Assembly (NCBI RefSeq): GCF_026965535.1
Contig: NZ_CP114039.1
Coordinates: 8,601,461-8,665,460 of the forward strand
Direction: 5' to 3'
Source of the DNA: Corallococcus sp. NCRR
GTDB taxonomy: Bacteria; Myxococcota; Myxococcia; Myxococcales; Myxococcaceae
Length of the DNA: 64,000 nt
The notes beneath the pieces were generated by a model, which did no database searches, was not told the origin of the DNA, and worked only from the letters and a program-made list of their open reading frames with translations. The position numbers and the translations under genes are program-made. Below are positions 9,388 through 18,825 of this stretch, in pieces; the stretch's first letter is position 1; each line of letters starts with the position of its first letter.

Positions 9388-10149
9388 CTACCCGTGAACG
9401 GCGCGAACGGTGGCATCCACCAGCGCCTCGGGCGTGGGGCGCTCGGCGACGGCGGCCACGGGGATGCCCAACTGCGTCAGCGCGGTCGCCGTGGTGGGGC
9501 CAATGGCCACCACTTTCGCGGAGGCCAGCGGCTCGCGGCCCACCCCCTCCACGAAGGCCTCCGCGGTGCGCGGCGAGGCGAAGAGCACCACCTGGGGCGG
9601 CGATTCGGCCAGCCGGGCCAGCGACTCCGGTTCGACGGTGGCCGGAGCGCTGCGGTAGGCCGTCACGCGGGTGACCCGCACGCCCAGGTCGCGCAGGCCG
9701 TCCTCCAGCTCGCGCCTGCCCTCCTCCGCCGCGGGGAGGAGCACGTCGTCCTCCGGCCCCAGCACGTCGCGCAGGGCGGTGAAGAGCGCCGCGCCGGTGC
9801 CCTCGTTGGGCTCGGCCTCCACCTTCAGGCCATAGCCCTCCACGGCCCTCGCGGTGCGCGGCCCCACGGCGGCCAGCTTCACGCGGGACAGCCGGTCCAA
9901 CGTACCGGCGAGCCGCAGGGCCTCCAGGAAGGCCTCCACGGCGGAGGGGCTGGCGAACACCACCCAGTGGTAGCGCTGCACGTGCTCGGCGGCGGACGCG
10001 AGCGGGCGCGGGTCCTCCGGCGGATGCAGCTCCAGCAGCGGCAGGCTGAGGACCTCCGCGCCCTCGTCCTCCAGGAGGAAGCACAGCTCCTCGGCCCGCT
10101 CACGCGGGCGCGTCACCAAGATTCGGATGCCATCCAGTCGCGGGTCCAC
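9388..10149 (-). CDS. hemD: uroporphyrinogen-III synthase HemD
   Basis: 253 residues from a GTG start 11 bases after the hemC stop; the open frame extends further upstream only inside hemC. The protein has the two-lobed HemD pattern: ILVTRPRE near the N-terminus, VVFASPSAVEAF, VGPRTARAVE, VLLPAAEEGR, TAYRSAP, VVLFASPRTAEAF and AIGPTTATALTQLG. It cyclises hydroxymethylbilane, the HemC product, to uroporphyrinogen III in the cytoplasm. It is the last gene of a CcsA/HemX-HemA-HemC-HemD operon, so haem precursor synthesis is made from one transcript. HemD is a poorly conserved family; the call rests on motifs plus operon position. Confidence 0.92.
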   Translation of the reverse strand: MDPRLDGIRILVTRPRERAEELCFLLEDEGAEVLSLPLLELHPPEDPRPLASAAEHVQRYHWVVFASPSAVEAFLEALRLAGTLDRLSRVKLAAVGPRTARAVEGYGLKVEAEPNEGTGAALFTALRDVLGPEDDVLLPAAEEGRRELEDGLRDLGVRVTRVTAYRSAPATVEPESLARLAESPPQVVLFASPRTAEAFVEGVGREPLASAKVVAIGPTTATALTQLGIPVAAVAERPTPEALVDATVRAVHG

Positions 10150-10160
10150 GGGCCGGCACT

Positions 10161-11105
10161 CTAGGCGCGGGGAGCGCCTTCGCGGCGGGCGAAATCGCGC
10201 AGGATGTCTCCCGCCCCGCGCGACAGCAGCTCGTCCGCGAGCGCCTCGCCCAGCCGCTCCGCTTCCGGTACGGGGCCCTTCACCTCGCCCCGTACCACCC
10301 GTGTCCCGTCCGGCCGGCCGACGAGGCCGCTCAGGTACACCTGGCCGTCCTTCACGGTGGCGTGGCCGGCCATGGGCACGGTGCAGCCGCCCTCCAGCTT
10401 CGCCAGGAAGGCGCGCTCGGCCCGCACCGCGTTGCGGGTGGCCAGGTCCTCCAGGGGTGAAAGCAGCGCGCGCACGTCCGCGTCCGCCTCGCGGCACTGG
10501 ATGGCCAGCACGCCCTGCCCCACCGCCGGCAGGCTCTCCGCCACCGGCACCACCTGGGTGATGTGGTGGTCCAATCCCAGGCGCTTGAGCCCCGCCGCCG
10601 CGAGCATCGCGCCCGCGAGCTGGAGGTCGCGCGTCTTCTGCAGGCGCGTCTGCACGTTGCCGCGCAGCGAGACGATCTCCAGGTCCGGCCGGCGCTCGCG
10701 CAGGATGCAGCTGCGCCGGAGCGAGGACGTGCCCACCTTCGCGCCCGCGGGCAGCATCGCCAGCGTGTGCCCCTCCGGGCTGCAGAACGCGTCGCGCGGA
10801 TCCTCGCGCGCCGGCACCGCCGCCAGGATGAGCCCCTCCGGGAACACCGACGTCATGTCCTTGAGGCTGTGCACCGCGATGTCCGCGCGGCCATCGAGCA
10901 GCGCCTGTTCAATCTCCTTCACGAACAGGCCCTTGCCGCCCACCTGGGACAGCGGCGCGGACAGGAAGCGGTCGCCCTCGGTGGTCATCTTCACCAGGGT
11001 GACCTCCAGGCCGGGGTTGCGCGCGGTGAGGAGCGAGGCCACGTGATTCGCCTGCCACAGCGCCAGCGGGCTCTCCCGCGTCGCGATTCGCACCGTCTTC
11101 ATCAT
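10161..11105 (-). CDS. hemC: porphobilinogen deaminase (hydroxymethylbilane synthase)
   Basis: 314 residues, the usual HemC size. It opens with [16 protein letters not shown], has VHSLKDM and the arginine-rich substrate/cofactor binding segment (GTSSLRR), and the dipyrromethane-cofactor cysteine in LEGGCTVPM (Cys241). It polymerises four porphobilinogens into hydroxymethylbilane. The ATG overlaps the hemA stop as ATGA, so translation is coupled; a second in-frame ATG follows immediately and could be used instead. hemD follows 11 bases downstream. Confidence 0.96.
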   Translation of the reverse strand: MMKTVRIATRESPLALWQANHVASLLTARNPGLEVTLVKMTTEGDRFLSAPLSQVGGKGLFVKEIEQALLDGRADIAVHSLKDMTSVFPEGLILAAVPAREDPRDAFCSPEGHTLAMLPAGAKVGTSSLRRSCILRERRPDLEIVSLRGNVQTRLQKTRDLQLAGAMLAAAGLKRLGLDHHITQVVPVAESLPAVGQGVLAIQCREADADVRALLSPLEDLATRNAVRAERAFLAKLEGGCTVPMAGHATVKDGQVYLSGLVGRPDGTRVVRGEVKGPVPEAERLGEALADELLSRGAGDILRDFARREGAPRA

Positions 11106-12442
11106 CGCCGGCTCCCGGTTGCCACCACGGTGTTGCGCGCCTCCTGAGGGGGCGCGGCGCTCTCGTCCGGAGCGATGGCGGCGGCCTCCGCCTCCGTCAG
11201 GCCGAACAGCTCCGCGGCGGCGCCCGCCAGCCGGTTGCCCTCACCCTGGGGCCCCACGGCGCGCAGGCGCGCGGTGGGCTCATGCAACAGCTTGTTCACG
11301 ATGGCTCGCCCCATGGCCTCGATGCTCTTCTTCTGCTTGTCGGTGAGCCCGTCGCCCAGGCCCAGCAGCGTGCGCTCCACCTCCGCGCGGGCAATGGCCT
11401 CCGCGCGCTGACGCAGGCGCGCCAGCACGGGCATGCCGTCGCGCAGCGCGCGCTCCCGGGCGAAGCGCGCCACCTCCTGCGCCACCAGCCCGCCCGCCTT
11501 GTGCGCCTCTTCCGCGCGCGCGGCGGTGTTGTCCGCGACGAACTTCTGGATGTCGTCCACGTCGTACGCGTGCACCCAGTCCAGCGTCCCTACCGCCGGG
11601 TCGATGTCTCGCGGCACCGCCAGGTCCACCATGAACAGCGGCCGGCCCTTGCGCGCCTTGCCCAGCGCGCCCACGTTGTCGCGCGTGAAGAGGGGCACCG
11701 GCGACGCGGTGCTCGTCACCACCACGTCCGCCGCAGCGAGCAGCGTGAAGAGTTCCTCGAAGGGCTTCGCCACCCCGCCCACCTGCGCCACCAGCGCTTC
11801 CGCGCGGGCGAGCGTGCGGTTGGTCACGATGAGCGTCCCGGCGCCCGCGTTCTTCAGGTGCCGCGCCGCCAGCTCGCCCATCTCGCCCGCGCCCACCACC
11901 AGCACGGTCTTGTCCTTGAGCCCGTCGAACACCTTGCTCGCCAGCTGCACCGCCGCGGACGCCATGGACGTCGCCGCGCGGCCCACCGCCGTCTCCGTGC
12001 GCACGCGCTTGGCGCAGCCGAACGCCGCCGCGCACGCGCGCGTCAACTCACCGCGCACCGCGCCCGCGCCCTGGCCGCGCTCGAAGGCATCCTTCACCTG
12101 CCCCAATATCTGCGCCTCGCCCAGCACCATGGAGTCCAGGCTGGACGCCACGCGGAACAGGTGCACGAGCGCCGCCTCGCCCTGGTGCTCGTACAGGTGC
12201 TCCAGCGCCTCCGCGCCGCCCAGCGAGTGCAGCGTCTCCCGCGCGCGCTCCCGCGCCAGGTCCGCGCTGGGGGCCGCCAGGTACACCTCCACGCGGTTGC
12301 ACGTGGACACCCAGAGCGCCTCCACGGGCGCCTGCGCCAGGCGCTGCAACACTTCCGTCTGCCGGGTTTCAGGCAATGCCAGCCGCTCACGGACGCCCAG
12401 GGGCGCGGTGCGGTGTGACACGCCAATGCAGATGAATTCCAT
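11102..12442 (-). CDS. hemA: glutamyl-tRNA reductase
   Basis: 446 residues from the ATG of [14 protein letters not shown]; the frame stays open upstream but that part is the antisense of the membrane protein gene. Catalytic Cys48 lies in STCNRVE, followed by the NADPH-binding domain ([17 protein letters not shown]) and the helical dimerisation domain. It reduces glutamyl-tRNA to glutamate-1-semialdehyde, the committed step of the C5 haem pathway, as expected in a bacterium lacking ALA synthase. Its start lies only two bases after the stop of the CcsA/HemX-like gene and its stop overlaps hemC, so the four genes are probably one operon. Confidence 0.96.
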   Translation of the reverse strand: MEFICIGVSHRTAPLGVRERLALPETRQTEVLQRLAQAPVEALWVSTCNRVEVYLAAPSADLARERARETLHSLGGAEALEHLYEHQGEAALVHLFRVASSLDSMVLGEAQILGQVKDAFERGQGAGAVRGELTRACAAAFGCAKRVRTETAVGRAATSMASAAVQLASKVFDGLKDKTVLVVGAGEMGELAARHLKNAGAGTLIVTNRTLARAEALVAQVGGVAKPFEELFTLLAAADVVVTSTASPVPLFTRDNVGALGKARKGRPLFMVDLAVPRDIDPAVGTLDWVHAYDVDDIQKFVADNTAARAEEAHKAGGLVAQEVARFARERALRDGMPVLARLRQRAEAIARAEVERTLLGLGDGLTDKQKKSIEAMGRAIVNKLLHEPTARLRAVGPQGEGNRLAGAAAELFGLTEAEAAAIAPDESAAPPQEARNTVVATGSRR

Positions 12443-12444
12443 GG

Positions 12445-13257
12445 CTACGGCATCCCCGGGCCAGCGGCGGACAGGTCGTAGGACGACAGGAAGGAGACCA
12501 GTACCAGGCAGAAGCCGGCCATGGTGAGCAGCGCCACCCGCCGGCCACGCCAGCCGGCGAAGATGCGTGCGTTGACGAGCGCCGCGAAGACGCCCCATGC
12601 GACGAACGTGGCCACGTGCTTGGCCTCGAGCGCCCAGGTGAGCCCCCGCAGCGTGGTGGTGAACAGGGCGCCGGTCGCCAGCGTGAGCGACAGCGCGATG
12701 AACCCCCACAGCACGAGCCGCCGGTTGAGCGTGTCCAGGAACTCCAGCGACGGCAGCCGGGAGAAGAGCAGCCCGAAGTGCTTGGACTTCACCTCGCGCT
12801 CCATCAGCAGGTACATGACGCCCACTCCGGCCGCGACGCCGAAGGCCGTCAGGCCCAACAGCGCGATGGTCACATGCACCGGCAACAGCGGCTGGCGCAC
12901 CGCGTCCGGCAGCGGCGTGGATCCGCCGTGCAGCAGCATGCCGACGAGCAGCACCGCCACCGCCAGCGGCGTGAGGAACGCGCCGATGACGGGCTTGCGG
13001 TAGCGCACGTCCAGCGCCAGGAACAGCGCCAGCAGCAGGAAGGCGAAGGTGGACATGCCCTGCGCGGGGCCCACCAGGCGGCCTCCCTGCGCGCTCAGCA
13101 TCCCGATGAGCGCAACGCAATGCATCAGCAGCCCGGTCCCCACCAGCACCCGGCCGGTGACGGCGAGCACCTGGGACTGGCGGACCAGGAAGGCGAGGTA
13201 GACGAGCGCGGCCAGGCCGTAGGCGTGGCAGGCGAGCGAGACGAGCGTATGGCTCAT
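12445..13257 (-). CDS. CcsA/HemX-family integral membrane protein
   Basis: 270 residues with about eight hydrophobic segments; the family is cytochrome c assembly (CcsA/CcmC/HemX). Histidines lie in or beside membrane segments (LLMHCVALIG, VHVTIALLG), as expected for a haem-handling protein, but I see no clear WWD haem-binding motif, which favours the HemX type over a true cytochrome c synthetase subunit. It is the first gene before hemA, hemC and hemD, an arrangement also known for HemX elsewhere, where HemX influences glutamyl-tRNA reductase level. Start is the ATG of MSHTLVSLACHAYG. Function as haem export/assembly or HemA control is inferred. Confidence 0.8.
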   Translation of the reverse strand: MSHTLVSLACHAYGLAALVYLAFLVRQSQVLAVTGRVLVGTGLLMHCVALIGMLSAQGGRLVGPAQGMSTFAFLLLALFLALDVRYRKPVIGAFLTPLAVAVLLVGMLLHGGSTPLPDAVRQPLLPVHVTIALLGLTAFGVAAGVGVMYLLMEREVKSKHFGLLFSRLPSLEFLDTLNRRLVLWGFIALSLTLATGALFTTTLRGLTWALEAKHVATFVAWGVFAALVNARIFAGWRGRRVALLTMAGFCLVLVSFLSSYDLSAAGPGMP

Positions 13258-13312
13258 GGCGGCAGGCTCATAACCCCGGCCGAGGAGGCATTCAGTCCTG
13301 CCTCAGCCCATT

Positions 13313-13675
13313 TTACATTTTATTGAGAATGAAGGCCGCCAGCAGATCGGTCTCCGAATTGGGCTTGCGCTCAGCAGCGGGCGCCCCCACCTCCGCGACA
13401 TAACCCGGAACCACCTCGTACGCGGAGTCCCCGACCAGGATGGAGTCGGCCATCTGTTCAGCCCCCAGCCGGCCAAGCTGCTCCTCGGTCTTCACCCGGG
13501 AGACCAGCTGGTGCGTGTCCTCCCCGGACACCAGTTGGACGACATGGACGGCGGGCGTGAGCGGCCAGGCGCTCCCACCCTCGGCGGCGACCACCAGGCG
13601 GCCCTCGCGCAGGTCTGCTTTGTCCTCCAGCGCCCACTCCTCGAGCTGGGCCTGGGACAGGAAGAGCTTCGTCAC
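13313..13675 (-). CDS. conserved hypothetical small acidic protein
   Basis: 120 residues from a GTG start (MTKLFLSQAQLEEW). No domain is recognised. The first 55 residues carry LREGRLVVAAEGGSAWPLTPAVHVVQLVSGED, written here as two parts: LREGRLVVAAEGGSAW and PLTPAVHVVQLVSGED. The second half has SRVKTEEQLGRLGAE and DSILVGDSAYEVVPG. The look is that of a small beta-rich cytoplasmic domain; no signal peptide or membrane segment. It lies 55 bp upstream of the haem operon on the same strand, so it could be its first gene, and it diverges from thioredoxin. Confidence 0.7.
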   Translation of the reverse strand: MTKLFLSQAQLEEWALEDKADLREGRLVVAAEGGSAWPLTPAVHVVQLVSGEDTHQLVSRVKTEEQLGRLGAEQMADSILVGDSAYEVVPGYVAEVGAPAAERKPNSETDLLAAFILNKM

Positions 13676-13849
13676 GCGCCGCAGACTACACCACCCTCAT
13701 TCCCGGCGGGCCTGGAAATGGGGTGCAACCTCCGGCCAGATGCGGCATCCGTTCCACCGGAAGCGGCCCGGCCCTCCCGCCCCCGAGGCATCCGCCGGGC
13801 GCGAAGCTCAGGACGTATCCTACTCAAGCAGTCGACATGAGGTGACGAC

Positions 13850-14176
13850 ATGGCTGGCGACGTGATCAACATCGGTGATTCGGACTTCCAGACGCAGGTC
13901 CTGGACTCTCAACAACCCGTGCTCGTGGACTTCTGGGCCACCTGGTGCGCGCCCTGCCGCGCCATCGCGCCCTCCGTCGAGGCGCTGTCCGGCCAGTACA
14001 AGGGCCAGGTGAAGTTCGCGAAGATGGACATCGACGCGAACCAGGACACGCCCCAGAAGTATGGCATCCGCTCCATCCCCACCCTGCTGCTCTTCAAGGG
14101 CGGCAAGGTCGTGGACCAGATTGTCGGCGCGGTGCCGAAGTCGCGCATCGAGGACGTGGTCCGGAAGAATCTCTGA
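13850..14176 (+). CDS. trxA: thioredoxin
   Basis: 108 residues, the canonical thioredoxin size, with active site WCAPC (Cys33 and Cys36), an aromatic DFWA lead-in, buried Asp27 and the cis-proline loop SIPTLLLF. It is a cytoplasmic disulfide reductase for enzymes such as ribonucleotide reductase. The second active-site residue is Ala-Pro rather than Gly-Pro, common outside enterobacteria. The ATG has a GAGGTG six bases upstream. A TATCCT box about 30 bp further upstream could be its -10 element. It appears to be a single-gene unit. Confidence 0.95.
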   Translation: MAGDVINIGDSDFQTQVLDSQQPVLVDFWATWCAPCRAIAPSVEALSGQYKGQVKFAKMDIDANQDTPQKYGIRSIPTLLLFKGGKVVDQIVGAVPKSRIEDVVRKNL

Positions 14177-14612
14177 GCCCATGTGTTCCCGGTGACGGGC
14201 CTGCTTCGAGGCCGTCTCCCTTCGTCCCCTCCACCCACGCGCCCTGGCCTTCACACCGCCAGGCTTCGCGCCCGGTGAGAGGGGACGTTGCTTATGGGCT
14301 CCCAACCAGACACCCGGGCGTGACAGGGCTCGCGGTTCGATATGTCTGTAGAAAGACAACTCACCGCAACGGTAAGGGCTTTCACGTACCGGGTGCGACC
14401 CGCCCCCTGACGCAGACGTTTCTCTGCTCTTGAGACAAATGCCTTCCTGGCACGACTGGACGATCCTCCCGTCATGTTTTGTTCAACAGACATTGAAATT
14501 GCATTACGAGTCAAACACGACCCCAACATGTCTTGTTGACAGAGTTCGCCACAACAGACACAAGTCGCGAGTACACGCCTGTCTTGATTGGCGAGTTTCT
14601 ACAGGAGTTTTC
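14177..14612 (+). other. 436-bp intergenic leader, AT-richer than its surroundings
   Basis: No gene is seen. The first half holds an imperfect hairpin (GGCCT, loop, AGGCC near 14201-14216) that may end trxA. The second half (about 14430-14600) is clearly poorer in G+C than the rest of the window and holds the paired repeats described separately. It probably carries the promoter and operator of the small DNA-binding-like protein that follows. Confidence 0.5.
14473..14544 (+). promoter_or_regulatory. paired direct repeat, candidate operator
   Basis: Two similar elements start 54 bp apart: CATGTTTTGTTCAACAGA at 14473 and CATGTCTTGTTGACAGA at 14527. Each contains a near-dyad TTGTT-nn-ACA. The second overlaps a -35-like TTGACA at 14536. 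They lie 70-140 bp upstream of the small gene's ATG. Spacing near five helical turns fits binding of two dimers on one face. Binding protein unknown. Confidence 0.4.
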
Positions 14613-14954
14613 ATGGCACGCCTTCGCAAAGAATTGACCTCGCAAGCACCGCTGACCCCTGCCCTGACGTCGTGGGCGGAGGCCCTGGGTGATGCCATCG
14701 GCCGCGGCATGCTGCGCGCGCTGAACACGGGAATGCCGGGCATGGGCGCCGTCGCGGCGTCGCCGGGCAATGGCGCGGTGATGGCGGGTCGCCGCCGCGG
14801 CCGTCCCCCCAAGACGGTGGCGGGCGGGCCGGTGCCCATGGACCGCCGCTGCACGGTGAGCGGTTGCACCCGCGAGCAGCGCTCCAAGGGCCTGTGTTCC
14901 GCGCACTACCAGGCCGAGCGCCGCAGGCAGATCGCCACCGGCAAGCCGGCCTGA
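14613..14954 (+). CDS. small basic protein with AT-hook-like motif and Cys3His cluster
   Basis: 113 residues. The ATG has ACAGGAG seven bases upstream, which decides the start; the frame is open further upstream through the AT-richer leader but without other support. Residues about 2-40 form a helical region (LTSWAEALGDAIGRGML). Residues about 59-66 read RRRGRPPK, an AT-hook-like minor-groove motif. The C-terminal third has C-x4-C-x8-C-x2-H (CTVSGC ... GLCSAH), a possible zinc-binding knuckle, then a basic end. This combination suggests a nucleoid-associated or regulatory DNA-binding protein, but I know no named family. It is transcribed alone and converges with the PilZ gene. The long upstream region with paired repeats hints at regulated or self-regulated expression. 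Confidence 0.75.
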   Translation: MARLRKELTSQAPLTPALTSWAEALGDAIGRGMLRALNTGMPGMGAVAASPGNGAVMAGRRRGRPPKTVAGGPVPMDRRCTVSGCTREQRSKGLCSAHYQAERRRQIATGKPA

Positions 14955-14972
14955 AGAAGCCGTACCGGGGCC

Positions 14973-15614
14973 CTACTCGCCGCGCCAGGGGTCTCCGGGC
15001 GTGGTGGCCTTGAGCAGCTCCCAGGCCGCCATCACGTCGATGACCCGCTCCAGCTCATTGGGCAGGGAGCGGGCGCGCTGGGACTTGAGGTAGTCCTCGG
15101 TGAAGGCCCTCAGGCGCATGCCCAGGAAGAGCCGGGCGAGCGCCACCTCCGTCTGACCCGAGAAGTCCAGGAAGCGCAGGGCGAACCCGCTGCGGCCCTC
15201 GTCCTCCGGGCCCCGCTCCTCCCGGACAATCTCCGCGCGAGCCTCCACGGGGGCGGCCCCCTCCTCCAGCGCGAAGCGCGCGCGCACCACCGTGCCCATG
15301 GGCAGGAAGAAGGTGCTCGCGAGGAAGGCGCCGCTGACGCTCACGTTCACGGACGTGAGCCCCGCGGAGAAGCGCCGCCCGCCCGCGCCGTCCTCCACCC
15401 AGAGCTCGAAGTGCGTGGCCAACTGCGCGCGCGGGAAGTGCCGGTGCTCCGGCTCCCCCTGGTTCATCTCGATGCGGGGCGCCGCGCCGGGCACGGGCAC
15501 GTTGCGCGACGTGCCCACCGGCGGGACGAACGGCCGGGGTGCCTGCGCTTCCTCCGGCCCGCGCGCCGCCGTGCCGGCCTTCGCCGTCGTCACACCCTTC
15601 CTCTGCACCACCAT
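14973..15614 (-). CDS. PilZ-domain protein
   Basis: 213 residues. After a ~50-residue Pro/Ala-rich N-terminal arm comes a PilZ domain: the R-x3-R switch appears as RHFPRAQ near residue 58-64, and the D/N-x-S-x2-G motif as NVSVSG near 89-94, so c-di-GMP binding is plausible. A C-terminal helical part (ARLFLGMRLRAF, SLPNELERVIDVM) follows. It starts 18 bp after rodA with GGAGG before the ATG, so it is probably the last gene of the mreC-mreD-mrdA-rodA operon. A c-di-GMP input to cell elongation is an inference from this position. No signal peptide; cytoplasmic. Confidence 0.85.
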   Translation of the reverse strand: MVVQRKGVTTAKAGTAARGPEEAQAPRPFVPPVGTSRNVPVPGAAPRIEMNQGEPEHRHFPRAQLATHFELWVEDGAGGRRFSAGLTSVNVSVSGAFLASTFFLPMGTVVRARFALEEGAAPVEARAEIVREERGPEDEGRSGFALRFLDFSGQTEVALARLFLGMRLRAFTEDYLKSQRARSLPNELERVIDVMAAWELLKATTPGDPWRGE

Positions 15615-15632
15615 CGGAAGCCTCCGCGGCCG

Positions 15633-16784
15633 TCAGAACATGTGACGGCGCATGCTGATGTTCACCAGCAGCCCGATGCACAACATCACCGACAGCATCG
15701 AGGAGCCGCCGTAGCTCATGAGGGGCAGCGTGATGCCCGTCACCGGCAACAGGCCAATGACCATGCCGATGTTTTCGAACACCTGCCAGAAAAGTGTAGC
15801 CACCACCCCTACGGCAACGAACGCTCCAAAACGGTCACGTGCGCTGAACCCCACGCCCAACCCGAGAATGAAGATGCCGCCGTAGAGCACGAGCAACAGG
15901 AGACAGGAGAAGAAGCCGTGTTCCTCGGCCCACACGGAGAAGATGAAATCCGTGTGCTGTTCCGGCAGGAAGCGCAGACCTGTCTGGGTTCCCTCACGCC
16001 AGCCCTTGCCGGTGAGCCCCCCGGAGCCCACGGCAATCTTGGATTGCGCGGCGTGATAGCCACTGCCGCGCAGATCCGCTTCGGGGTCCAACCATCCGGA
16101 GATGCGCTGGCTCTGGTGTTTCTTCAGGTAGTGGCGCACGACGGTGGTGCGCGGCTCGGGCATCTCCCGGACGTAGTCGTTCCAGATGATGAGGCCGCCC
16201 ACCAGCACGCCCGCCACGATGGTGGCGGCCAGGTACCAGCGCACCTTGCCGAAGAGGATGACGGTGCCGGAGGACAGGAAGATCATCAGCGCGGTGCCCA
16301 GGTCCGGCTGCACCAGCACCAGCGTGAAGGGCACCATCACCACCAGCACCGGCTTCCACAGCCGGACGAGCCCGTAGGACGGCTGATTGGGCTGGAAGTC
16401 GTCGTGGTAGACCTTGGCCAGCATCAGCACGACGCCAATCTTCATGAACTCGGCGGGCTGCAGGCGGAACGGGCCAATGACGAACCAGCTCTCCGCGCCC
16501 TTCGCCGTGTGCCCCACCAGCCGCAGCGCCAGCAGCGCCAGGATGTTGAGCACGTAGATGGGGAAGGCCATCCGCTGGATCCAGCGGTAGTCCACCAGGC
16601 ACACCATCAGCACCGCGCCCAGGCCCACGCCCAGGTAGAGCGCCTGGCTGGTCCACACCGGCGCCATGGGGGGCCGGGACGCGGACGCCAGGTTCCAGAT
16701 GCCCAGCGCGCACACGCCCAGCACGCACACGATGAGCCCCCACGGCACGTGGGGCATCATCCGGCGCTCAATCCGCAGTTGCAC
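15633..16784 (-). CDS. rodA: RodA, SEDS peptidoglycan glycosyltransferase
   Basis: 383 residues with about ten membrane segments. SEDS signatures are visible: WFVIGPFRLQPAEFMKIG, TLVLVQPDLGTALM, and the C-terminal GLLPVTGITLPLMSYGGSSM. RodA polymerises lipid II into glycan strands with PBP2, whose gene overlaps it by 17 bases. I chose the GTG that follows GGAG at six bases; an ATG eight codons later (MMPHVPWG) is a reasonable alternative. It is part of the elongasome operon. Confidence 0.94.
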   Translation of the reverse strand: MQLRIERRMMPHVPWGLIVCVLGVCALGIWNLASASRPPMAPVWTSQALYLGVGLGAVLMVCLVDYRWIQRMAFPIYVLNILALLALRLVGHTAKGAESWFVIGPFRLQPAEFMKIGVVLMLAKVYHDDFQPNQPSYGLVRLWKPVLVVMVPFTLVLVQPDLGTALMIFLSSGTVILFGKVRWYLAATIVAGVLVGGLIIWNDYVREMPEPRTTVVRHYLKKHQSQRISGWLDPEADLRGSGYHAAQSKIAVGSGGLTGKGWREGTQTGLRFLPEQHTDFIFSVWAEEHGFFSCLLLLVLYGGIFILGLGVGFSARDRFGAFVAVGVVATLFWQVFENIGMVIGLLPVTGITLPLMSYGGSSMLSVMLCIGLLVNISMRRHMF

Positions 16785-18825
16785 TGTCGTCTCCGGTTTC
16801 CGAGGGCGGCTGGATGGGCTCTCCCGGCAGGTTCACCTTCGGCGGGGGCACCACGCGCGTGAGCGACGCTTCATCCAGGCTGGGCGCCGGCGGCAAGGAC
16901 GGCGTGTAGGGCTGGTTGGCGCGGGGCGGCGGTGACGTGGCGTCCTGCGCCTTCAGTTCGAAGTACTTCTTCATCACGGCCAGCGCCGTGGGCGCCGCGT
17001 CCACGCCGCCGTGGCCACCGTGCTCGTTGAGCACCACCACCGCCAGCTCCGGCTTGTCCGCGGGCGCGAAGCCGGCGAACCACGCGTGGTCGCGCTCGAA
17101 GTAGCTCATCTGGTGCGTCTTCAGGCGCACCGTGCCGATGCGCGCCACCTGCGCGGTGCCCGTCTTGGCCGCCACCAGGAAGTCCGCGGGCAGGCCCGAC
17201 TTGAGCTTCGCGCGGTACGCGGTGCCGCCGGGCTCCTGCGCCACCGCCTCCAGGCCTTCGACAATGGCCTTCAGGTGCGCGGGGTTGATGTCCACCTTCG
17301 ACACCACCTCCGGCTTGAACTCCTCCATCACCTGCCCGTCCAGGTTCTCCAGCCGCTGCACCATCTGCGGCTTGTAGAGCTTCCCGCCGTTGGCCACGGC
17401 CGCGTACACCAGCGCCAGTTGCAGCGGCGTCACGTTGTCGTCGCCCTGCCCGATGGCGCTGTTGAGCGCCATGCCCTTGGTGTAGCCGCCCGGCGAGGCT
17501 TTGTCGTGGTACGCGCTGGACGGCATGATGCCCGGCACCTCCGCCACCACGCCGATGCCGGTGGGGCGGCCCAGGCCCAGCGACTTGCCCATCTCCGCGA
17601 TGGGGTCCAGGCCGATGGTGTCCGCCACCTTGTAGAACCACGCGTCGCACGACGCCTTCATGGCGCCCCGGCCGTCCAGGGGCCCGTGGCCGCTGTCCTT
17701 GTGGCAGCGCCACACGCGCGCGCCCAGCCGGTAGCCGCCGGAGCAGTGCACCACCGTCTCCGGACGGAACGCGCCGGACTTGAAGGCCGCCAGCTGCGTC
17801 ACGACCTTGAACGTGGAGCCCGGGCTGTAGTGCTCCGCGGCCACGCGGTTGATCATCGGGTGGAGCGGATCCCGGGCCAGCGTGGCCATCTGCGACGGCG
17901 TCACGCGGCCGGTGAGCAGGTTGGGGTCGAAGCCGGGGCGGGACACCAGCGCCTTGATGAAGCCGGTGTTCACGTCGATGGCCACCACCGCGCCCGTCAC
18001 GCCCGGGAACGAGCGCTCCGCCTCTTCCTGCAGGCGCATGTCGATGGAGAGCACCACGTTGCTGCCGGCCGTGGGAGGAATGACCGCGTTCTCCCCCAGC
18101 TTGTCGTTGAGCTCTTCAATCGTCTGGCCACGCGCGTTCACCACTTCCTTGCGCACGCCGTCCTGCCCGCGCAGCTTGGACTCGAAGTAGCGCTCCAGGC
18201 CTCGCCGGCCGATGTAGTCGCCCAGCGCGTACTTCGCGCCGTCCCCGTTGAGGCGCTCCAGCTCCTCCTGGGTGATTTCATTCATGTAGCCCAGCACGTG
18301 CGACAGCACCGTGTCCGCGCGGTAGTTGCGGTGCGGCACGGGCACCACTTCCACGCCGTCCAGGATGTCGCGCCGGGCGTTGAGCCGGTCGTACTCGTCG
18401 CGCGTCAGGTCCACTCGCACCGGCACCGGCTGGAAGGGCGCGTTGCGGCGGCTCGCGCGGACCAGGTCTTCAATCTTCTTGCGCTGCTCGGGGTCCCACT
18501 GGAGCAGCTCGCCCAGGCGCGGAATCACCTGCTCGAAGCAGTCCGTGCAGAAGGCCGGCGTGACGAAGGCGTCGAACGACGGGCGGCTGTCCACCAGGAT
18601 GGTGCCGCGCGCGTCCTTGATGACGCCGCGGTCGGCGCGCAGGCGCACCTCCTTCACGAAGTTCGCCACGCTCTTGGCGGCGTACTCCTCATGACGGATG
18701 AGCTGGAGCCGGTACAGCTGGATGGCCAGCGCCACCAGGCCCAGCGACATGGCCAGGCCCAGCCACAGGAAGCGGCGCTTCAGATCCCGGCCTGGAGTGG
18801 TGTTGCCAATGGTGGGAGGCGTCAA
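16768..18825 (-). CDS. mrdA: penicillin-binding protein 2 (elongation transpeptidase)
   Basis: 685 residues: short cytoplasmic start, one membrane anchor (residues about 20-42), PBP dimerisation domain, then the transpeptidase domain with S-x-x-K as STFK (Ser337-Lys340), S-x-D as SCD near 391 and KTGTAQ near 554. It cross-links peptidoglycan during cell elongation in the periplasm, paired with RodA. The TTG start overlaps the mreD stop (TTGA), which points to coupling. A C-terminal Pro/Ser-rich tail of ~60 residues extends past the catalytic domain. Confidence 0.95.
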   Translation of the reverse strand: MTPPTIGNTTPGRDLKRRFLWLGLAMSLGLVALAIQLYRLQLIRHEEYAAKSVANFVKEVRLRADRGVIKDARGTILVDSRPSFDAFVTPAFCTDCFEQVIPRLGELLQWDPEQRKKIEDLVRASRRNAPFQPVPVRVDLTRDEYDRLNARRDILDGVEVVPVPHRNYRADTVLSHVLGYMNEITQEELERLNGDGAKYALGDYIGRRGLERYFESKLRGQDGVRKEVVNARGQTIEELNDKLGENAVIPPTAGSNVVLSIDMRLQEEAERSFPGVTGAVVAIDVNTGFIKALVSRPGFDPNLLTGRVTPSQMATLARDPLHPMINRVAAEHYSPGSTFKVVTQLAAFKSGAFRPETVVHCSGGYRLGARVWRCHKDSGHGPLDGRGAMKASCDAWFYKVADTIGLDPIAEMGKSLGLGRPTGIGVVAEVPGIMPSSAYHDKASPGGYTKGMALNSAIGQGDDNVTPLQLALVYAAVANGGKLYKPQMVQRLENLDGQVMEEFKPEVVSKVDINPAHLKAIVEGLEAVAQEPGGTAYRAKLKSGLPADFLVAAKTGTAQVARIGTVRLKTHQMSYFERDHAWFAGFAPADKPELAVVVLNEHGGHGGVDAAPTALAVMKKYFELKAQDATSPPPRANQPYTPSLPPAPSLDEASLTRVVPPPKVNLPGEPIQPPSETGDDSATAD

